In this document: piece after piece, positions 57,460 to 64,000 of the stretch | Position numbering within the stretch: position 1 is the stretch's first letter | Layout of the letters: the number at the start of each line of letters is the position of its first letter | Origin: Rhyacophila brunnea | Lineage: Eukaryota; Arthropoda; Insecta; Trichoptera; Rhyacophilidae | Direction of reading: 5' to 3' | Assembly: GCA_022495005.1 (NCBI GenBank) | Contig: JAGYXB010000096.1 | Span: forward strand, 124,001-188,000 | DNA length: 64,000 bases | Notes under the pieces: model-generated | What the model was told of the DNA's origin: nothing | Database searches by the model: none | What the model saw: the letters and a program-made list of their open reading frames with translations, nothing else | Translations under genes and position numbers: made by a program

Positions 57460-60400
57460 TAGCGGCCAGCGAATACAGCCCGATGTCAAGCCGCTTATTT
57501 GTCACCGACCGCAACATGAAAACGCAATTTCTAGTAGACACAGGTGCCGATCTCTGTGTGTACCCACGTTCTAAGGTTCCAGGACGTCCAACAAAAACGA
57601 CATACGAACTGACAGCGGCAAACGGAACAGTAATCGCTACATACGGAAACCTTCCGCTGACATTAAACTTGGGCCTAAGACGAGACTTCACATGGAGGTT
57701 CGTCATTGCCGATGTTAGTAAGCCCATCATTGGAATTGACTTTTTAATCCATTTTGGATTATTAGTCGACGCCAAGAATAGACGTCTGTTGGACCAAACC
57801 ACTCATCTCACCACTTCCGGAAACCGCAGTACTGGAGAGGTTCTGTCGATCAAAACCGTTTCAGGCATGTCTGCGTATCACGATCTGTTGCAACAGTTTC
57901 CAGACCTCACACGTCCTGATGGCACAGTCAAAACGCCGCATCACACAACGAAACACCATATCGAAACAACACCGGGACCACCAGTAGCTGCTCGCCCAAG
58001 ACGACTCGCCCCAGATAAATTACAGATTGCGAAGAGGGAGTTTCAGAATATGATGAGACTTGGAATCGCTCGACCATCAAGTAGCAGTTGGGCATCACCG
58101 TTACACCTGGTCGCCAAATCGAACGAACAATGGCGTCCATGTGGTGACTACCGAAGTCTGAACGCCAGAACCATACCAGATCGGTATCCGGTACGTCACA
58201 TCCAAGATTTTGCCCAAGCTCTCCGCGGGAGGAAAGTATTTTCCACCATCGACCTAGTCCGAGCATACAATCAAATCCCAGTCGCTGAAGAAGACATACC
58301 GAAGACTGCCATTACGACACCTTTTGGCCTCTTCGAGTTTCCATATATGTCGTTTGGCCTCCAAAACGCAGCGCAAACTTTTCAAAGATTCATCGACGAA
58401 GTAGTACAAGGCATGGACTTTTGCTATGCCTACATTGACGACATCTTGATCGCTTCAAGCTCAGAAGAGGAACACCTCCAACACCTGAAAACGCTCTTTA
58501 CACGTTTGCAGGAGTACGGAGTTGTGGTAAACTCAAGGAAATGTGACTTTGGTAACTCCACGGTCAAGTTCCTCGGATAGCTCGTATCTGCGGATGGCAT
58601 CTGTCCACTACCCGACAAGGTGGAAGCCATTCGGGAGTACAGCCGCCCAGAGAATGTCAAAGGCCTACGCCGGTTTTTGGGTATTTTGAACTTCTATAGA
58701 AGGTTCATACCCAATGCTGCAGGTACTCAAGCACCTCTGCACACACTTCTCCAGGGTAAGGTAAAAGGCAAGCAGCCTATTCCATGGACTCCCGAGACTA
58801 TCAAAGCATTTGAAGCATGCAAGAAAAGTTTAGCTGATGCAACACTGCTAGCTCATCCGAAAAATGACGCACCTCTAGCTATCATCAGTGACGCCTCAGA
58901 CACAAGTGTTGGCGCAGCACTCCACCAATTGATCGATGATCAATGGGAACCACTCGCGTTTTTCTCCAAGAAACTCAGCCCAGCCGAGCAGAAGTATGGA
59001 GCTTACGACCGTGAACTTCTAGCGATCTACATGGCAGTCAAGTATTTCCGACACATGGTAGAAGCCCGATCATTCGTCATATACACGGACCACAAGCCCA
59101 TCACTTTTGCTTTCAAGCAGAAAGCCGAGAAATGTACTCCACGACAGTTTCGGCATTTAGACTTCATCGGACAATTTTCAACCGACATCCGTCACATCTC
59201 TGGCAAGGACAACGTCGTTGCCGACGCTCTTTCCAGAGTAGAAGCGATTACCGAAAATCCACTCGATTACGCAAGCCTGGCAGCTGATCAACAAAAAGAT
59301 GAAGATCTAAAGATATTCCTACGCGACGGATCCGCCTTACAACTGAAACAGGTGCAGATTCCGGACGCTAACGTAGCTATCTTTTGCGACGTGTCTACTG
59401 CATATGCAAGACCTTTCATCACCAAGCCGTTCCGAGAAGCTGCATTCAATACAATACACCGACTTTCACATCCTGGCATTACCGCAACCACGAAACTCGC
59501 AACACAGCGTTTTGTGTGGCCTTCTATCGAAAAGGACTGCAAGCAATGGGCTCGCAGTTGCATTCAATGCCAGAAAAATAAAGTCACACGCCATGTCTCA
59601 GCACCATTAGGCACGTTTGTGCCACCGTCAACTAGATTTGAGCACGTCCACATCGACATCGTCATCCTACCACCGTCGGAGGGATATCGATACTGTTTAA
59701 CATGTGTAGACCGCTTCACTAGATGGCCAGAAGCCTTCCCGTTGAAAGACCAAGAAGCAGAGACAGTAGCACGAGCATTTTACTCCGGATGGATCACGCG
59801 ATTTGGAACTCCAGTACGAATCACCACGGACCAAGGAAGACAGTTTGAGTCACAGCTGTTCAGACAACTAAATCGTCTGGCAGGTACAACTCACATTCAC
59901 ACCACCGCATACCATCCCGCAGCAAATGGCATGGTCGAGAGATTACATCGACAAATGAAAGCAGCCATCAAATGCCATCAAAACACGCGTTGGACAGAGA
60001 CACTGCCCACAGTCTTGATGGGAATCAGGGCAGCTTGGCGAGAAGATCTCAAAACTACCTCAGCCGAGCTGGTCTATGGCAAACCTCTACGGTTACCTGG
60101 CGAATTCTTAGGTTCAAAGCAACCCAACGACTGTGAACCAGCTAATTTTGTCAAATATCTCCGACAACATTTTTATGAATTGCAACCCGCCAAAACAACG
60201 CACCACGGCAAGAAACACTCATTTATGTTCAAAGATTTGGATAAAACCACGCATGTGCTACTCCGAGATGACACCGTCAAAAGACCTTTGCAGTCGCCAT
60301 ACACTGGCCCACACGAAGTAATCAGCAGGAATACTCGAACCTACGTCATTCGCGTTCGAGGCAAGGACATTACAGTCACTGTAGACCGCCTTAAACCTGC

Positions 60401-60542
60401 ATACATCATGGCAGAAGAGGACGACAACTCATCAAAAGAGAAACCGACATTGAACGATCCAGCACCAGAAGACATCAGACGGCATGATAACGTCACACGT
60501 GCAGGAAGACGTATACACTTCCCTGATCGTCTAGGCTACTGA
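57408..60542 (+). pseudogene. pol: Pol polyprotein with one in-frame stop
   Basis: One frame from 57408 to the stop at 60540-60542, broken only by TAG at 58578-58580 between reverse transcriptase and the connection domain. Part 1 has the aspartic protease (VDTGAD, residues 43-48), then RT with [12 protein letters not shown] and the catalytic YIDD (342-345). Part 2, numbered from 58620, has RNase H (Asp91, Glu132, Asp157, Asp202), the integrase zinc-binding His280/His284/Cys314/Cys317, and the DDE core Asp346, Asp404, Glu440 with 35 residues between the last two. A chromatin-proximal C-terminal segment contains P-Y-T-G-P-H-E-V. The order protease-RT-RNase H-integrase defines Ty3/Gypsy. No own start codon near 57408 is needed if it is made by frameshifting from gag. 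Confidence 0.92.
57435..57441 (+). promoter_or_regulatory. Putative -1 ribosomal frameshift site G GGA AAC
   Basis: In the gag frame the codons are GAG GGA AAC, so the heptamer fits the X XXY YYZ rule with correct phase. It lies in the 52-nt gag/pol overlap, 15 nt before the gag stop. A possible downstream stem is GCGGC (57463-57467) with GCCGC (57491-57495). Confidence 0.6.
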
Positions 60543-60717
60543 AAAACATCCCAAAAGTGCATATTCCATAGTGCTACGGAACATATATCGTTATATCATT
60601 TATACATTAGTAAATCGTTTAGGTTAACACGTAATTAAATTCCATTGTTATATCCATTTTTTTTCAACAACAAAAACCCACTCAATTATATCATATAGTA
60701 TCGAAATTAGTAAATTT

Positions 60718-60731
60718 CTGGAAAGGGGGTA
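60718..60731 (+). other. Polypurine tract
   Basis: GGAAAGGGGGTA directly before the 3' LTR, the expected plus-strand primer position. Confidence 0.75.
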
Positions 60732-61361
60732 TGTAGTGGCCGAATAATAACTATCAAATTCATCTATTGTTTATAAAAATATCAAGTTACTGTGCAGCGA
60801 TACATTCCCACTGAATGTATTTTCTAGTAAACAACATACAGATCGTCAGCGAAATTAGAGACGGTGTAGTATTACATATAACAATACTTAATTAGTATTA
60901 CGGCATATTGAGCTGAGTAAACGTTTCCCATAGTATTTGCTTACAACTATAATAACATAATATCATAGCGCATTATACTATTACTATATTATCTGAATAA
61001 TCAGTTTTCTCGTAGTGTCATATTTTATAACAAATAATATTTCATTTCACTATTCGATTTAAAACGCTGATGCTTATACTTAGTCTAATGTAATTGTATA
61101 CCTATTATATTTTATATTGTGTAAATTTTGTGTTGACGTGTTACTTTGGTATTGTATAAATAAGGGAAAACAATTCAAAACAATGTCACTCAAATCAAGT
61201 CACTCGAATCAGAGTAATTAGCAAGTAACTATCATTGTATAAATACGCTGCTAAATAAATCTCACCATACGACATCGAAGACTTCGTCATTACTATCATC
61301 CTCTACCTACGCATCGACACCACACTGGAGTGACCTCAACAGTGGCGACCAACAGCCAACA
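60732..61361 (+). repeat. 3' LTR (630 bp)
   Basis: Same start TGTAGTGGCC as the 5' LTR. Near its end it has an extra 13 bp (GTGGCGACCAACA-like) between CTCAACA and GCCAACA. TATAAATA at 61155. Confidence 0.93.
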
Positions 61362-61365
61362 GTGC

Positions 61366-61448
61366 CAAATAATAGATCCAAAAATGCGTCTTAGCCGTCA
61401 TATTATCGAGAGCCGTTCCTTTATCTGGAGTCTCTGGATGTTTGGCTG
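61366..61448 (-). pseudogene. Other side of the interrupted non-LTR fragment
   Basis: Follows the GTGC duplication and is collinear with 56200-56444 once the LTR element is removed. The minus-strand reading has stops; the identification rests on position. Confidence 0.3.
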
Positions 61449-61456
61449 GTTCGTAT

Positions 61457-62208
61457 CAGTGGCGAAGGCTCTATAGTACGTGATTATTTAAAGCCTACCT
61501 TCTAGAAATTATTTAAATTTAAATGTGCGGGAACCAATTGAATATATCGTCAGAATAATAATTAATATTTAAAACAATATAAATGAGAGCCATCTATCGT
61601 CAGAATAATGTAGAATAAATAAATAATAAGTGACAAAGTAGCGCCTTTAGCCTCTAGCCTCGGGGTTGTCTGGTTTTATTCATACGAATCTATAAGCTGA
61701 AAAGGCAAAGCTTATATATTTAGTGTCGAGGACTGTCGCTTTGGCGCTTTATTCAAATAATAATTAATAATACGATAATTAAAAAAAATATTTATAGTTG
61801 TTCAATCACGTCATATAAAGATAGAATATTTTTAAAAATAATTAATAACTTTATCTCGTTATTATTATTTATTATTTAATTCAGTCATAGACTAACATAT
61901 AAGTATATTATTTTTTTGTTTAGTTGTTTGTCATATTGGGCAGTTGGTAATATTTACCGATGATATATTTTTAGGCGTATGTTACGTGTAGGTATAGGAA
62001 AATACATAATTTATATTCATTGCTCAATTCTATATCGTCGTAAGCTGAAATTTCATCGATTTAGTGTGACGTTGACATTAGTGTGGACCTATTTATCAGT
62101 AGTAATATCGTATTATCGTCTTATTTCCCTTGGGTATACCTGACAAGTGTGCTCTTTTTATTTGATATCCACAGCCTACCTCTTCCCAAAAGTCACCCTT
62201 CGCCACAG
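61457..62208. mobile_element. hAT-type element with CAGTGGCGAAGG ends, perfect TSD
   Basis: 752 bp with left end CAGTGGCGAAGG and right end CCCTTCGCCACAG, flanked by identical GTTCGTAT (61449-61456, 62209-62216). The termini are those of family C. No transposase. Confidence 0.88.
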
Positions 62209-62549
62209 GTTCGTATAGTGGCCTGTCCAAGAAATACGAAGCATTCGACGTTAACACCACGACACAAATAGAGAACACTAATGTTTGACAAGCATCATTA
62301 TCGTGGCAATTGAACTTTCTCAATCCTCCCACATAATGGTAAAAGGTGTCATCGTATTTATCGCAATATGTGTGCGCCTTCTTATTTATGCTTCACATCC
62401 GCTGTTTCCACTAATGGTCGATCCCAGATATACAAAATCGTCCACTGTTTCTAGGTTTTGAAATATACTTGCTGCTGGTATATGGTTATCCGTGTGGCTA
62501 CTACATTCCTGCTAAATTCCAACTCCCTTCCTCGGAAGTCTGCCATGCC

Positions 62550-63259
62550 TAGGGATCACGAGCTATTTTCGATACCTACGAATCCCGGGATTGACAAATA
62601 AAATCCCAAAACTTTCGGGATTGATTTTTTTATCAATTTTTATGGAAAATAAAATAAAAACGAAAATATTACAGAAAAAATACTTTTAATAACAAATAAC
62701 TACATTAGAAATAAACTGAGTGTGAATGAAGTTTGATTTATACCCAGTTGTAAGTTGCCGATTCATTTTATTTTTTCACATAAATTAATAAAAATGAGAA
62801 AGATTGGAAAAAACAATCCTTCGGACTATTAACAAAGTAATTCCACCATGATCGCATACGTTTTACGGCAGTTTCATATTTGGCTGACTAATTATATTTA
62901 TGAAGCGAAAAGGCCATAAGTACACCATGATTTGCTTTACTATTTGAAATCTCGCTAACCCATACATTAAGTCTTTACTATCAGAAACAGCAATCTCATA
63001 TTAAATTCACATTATTATTTATATTACAATATTATTTACTCCATTAAACTTATGTATTTCCAAGATTGAACGTATACAATATTAACAATAAATGTGTTAG
63101 TATAAATTATACTAGATTTATTTTTTACCGATTTTATCGATGTTATTTGTAAATATAAAAAAATAATATTAGCAATGGAAAAAATTCCAATCCCGGGATT
63201 GTCAAATTGGAATCCAGAAATCCCGAGATCAGAATTTCGGCTCGGGATTGGATTCCCTA
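62550..63259. mobile_element. hAT-like element family E, copy 3 (710 bp)
   Basis: Starts TAGGGATCACGAGC and ends GGGATTGGATTCCCTA. Flanks GCCATGCC and GCCACGCC match at 7 of 8. Collinear with 38803 and 42982. Confidence 0.82.
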
Positions 63260-63807
63260 GCCACGCCTATATATTTTTGTATAATTTCTCAACTGGGTGT
63301 CTTATCTAGTGAAATGTATTAACAGGGTACTATTGAACTGTAATTTGACGTGTAATTTGTAGGCATATTATTTATGCAGCTTTTAGTCGGTGTAAAAATC
63401 CGGGACATATTATTCTTTATTAAAATGTCATCGACATGCTGTCAAGAGCATCTTACAGCCTTGTAATTCTAATCGTAGTGTTTTTTCTCATCACTGCGTA
63501 AAAAATCCTAGGACACTTTTTTCTACACTCGAAAAAACAATTCTTATATTATTTACTTACTATATACTTTTTGTACATATTTTTGTAAAAAGCATGAATG
63601 AACGCTGTTAGCAAGGCGTGACCTTTAAGAAACGTTTATCATTCATAGATTTCATGCTTCATAGAATATATACAATACACAATAGGTGTAAAGCAAACAA
63701 AATAATATGACACGTTCGCTTTTATTTAAATTTTAAATAATGTAAATATACTGTCCAGTGTCCTTATATTTTTATGAATATCTGTCATATATAATATTAT
63801 TTTCTAG

Positions 63808-63861
63808 GTTTGTCAGGGAAGATGGCGGTACAATTCTTAAAACGACTTCTGTCAAAATTCG
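63808..63861 (+). CDS. Candidate first coding exon of an unknown gene
   Basis: Acceptor-like TTTTCTAG ends at 63807, a start codon lies at 63822 in a good context (GGGAAGATGG), 13 codons follow with the residues M-A-V-Q-F-L-K-R-L-L-S-K-F, then a consensus donor GTAAGA at 63862. The amphipathic, basic, acid-free start would suit a mitochondrial targeting peptide. The rest of the gene would lie beyond the window; this may also be chance. Confidence 0.25.
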
Positions 63862-63982
63862 GTAAGATCCAATTAGTTAGTTAGCTTAGCAAAGGGGAAA
63901 TTACGTGTATACAAAATGTTTTGTGTTTTCCTTCAAAGTAGCAACTACGACAATAAAATTTATAATTGAACTGAATTTAAAT

Positions 63983-64000
63983 AATTACAAGATAAAAAGA
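63983..64000 (+). repeat. Start of dispersed repeat family F, copy 5, cut by window end
   Basis: AATTACAAGATAAAAAGA is identical to the left end of the copy at 28150. Confidence 0.6.

Larger units (their letters stand above)
56445..61361 (+). mobile_element. Ty3/Gypsy-type LTR retrotransposon, near complete
   Basis: 4917 bp, flanked by a 4-bp duplication GTGC (56441-56444, 61362-61365). Order: 5' LTR, leader, truncated gag, pol with protease, reverse transcriptase, RNase H and integrase in Gypsy order, polypurine tract, 3' LTR. No envelope-like frame follows pol. The two LTRs differ at only about three positions plus one 13-bp indel, so the insertion is recent. Confidence 0.95.

Noticed and set aside
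57248..59610. Several 60-165-codon frames on both strands in the Gypsy element
   Set aside because: They overlap gag/pol in other frames or antisense and lack motifs of their own.
60543..60731. An envelope-like third ORF in the Gypsy element
   Set aside because: Only about 190 nt of non-coding sequence lies between the pol stop and the 3' LTR.
1..64000. CRISPR arrays, operons or bacterial signals
   Set aside because: No regularly spaced direct repeats were seen, and introns, MITEs and the aldolase gene structure show nuclear insect DNA.

Overview
The window is eukaryotic nuclear DNA, almost certainly from an insect. It is AT-rich, has short GT-AG exons in long introns, and carries one clear host gene in a dense bed of transposable elements. 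A short run of the insect telomeric unit (CCTAA/TTAGG) sits inside the window. The order cannot be determined from what is visible.

Region 1 (1-6600) is upstream of the gene and holds dispersed repeats: MITEs, a hAT-type element with an 8-bp target duplication, TTAA-flanked MITEs and tRNA-like SINE heads. No promoter or 5' non-coding exon of the gene could be identified, although a splice acceptor 19 nt before the start codon shows that one exists upstream.

Region 2 (6583-about 20400) is a complete class I fructose-bisphosphate aldolase gene on the + strand. It has seven constant coding exons followed by two alternative, mutually exclusive terminal coding exons of exactly 96 nt each (15700-15795 and 19226-19321). 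Either one completes a 364-residue protein ending in the catalytic C-terminal Tyr. The introns hold MITEs, SINE-like pieces and, just upstream of the first alternative terminal exon, a 1388-bp foldback element with two arms of about 680 bp.

Region 3 (about 20.4-56.4 kb) has no recognised host gene. It contains hAT-like MITEs in several families (many with perfect or near-perfect 8-bp target duplications), TTAA-flanked MITEs, multi-level nested insertions, two closely related but frameshifted mariner elements in opposite orientation, 5'-truncated non-LTR retrotransposon tails with AAG or GAT repeat ends, and a decayed hAT transposon with coding remnants.

Region 4 (56445-61361) is a 4.9-kb Ty3/Gypsy-type LTR retrotransposon with nearly identical LTRs and a 4-bp target duplication. 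Its gag is truncated. Its pol is open apart from one in-frame stop, and a G GGA AAC heptamer lies in the gag/pol overlap in the right phase for -1 frameshifting. It is inserted in an older non-LTR fragment.

Region 5 (61.4-64 kb) has two more hAT-like elements, a possible first coding exon of another gene (63808-63861) and the beginning of a further repeat copy cut by the window edge.
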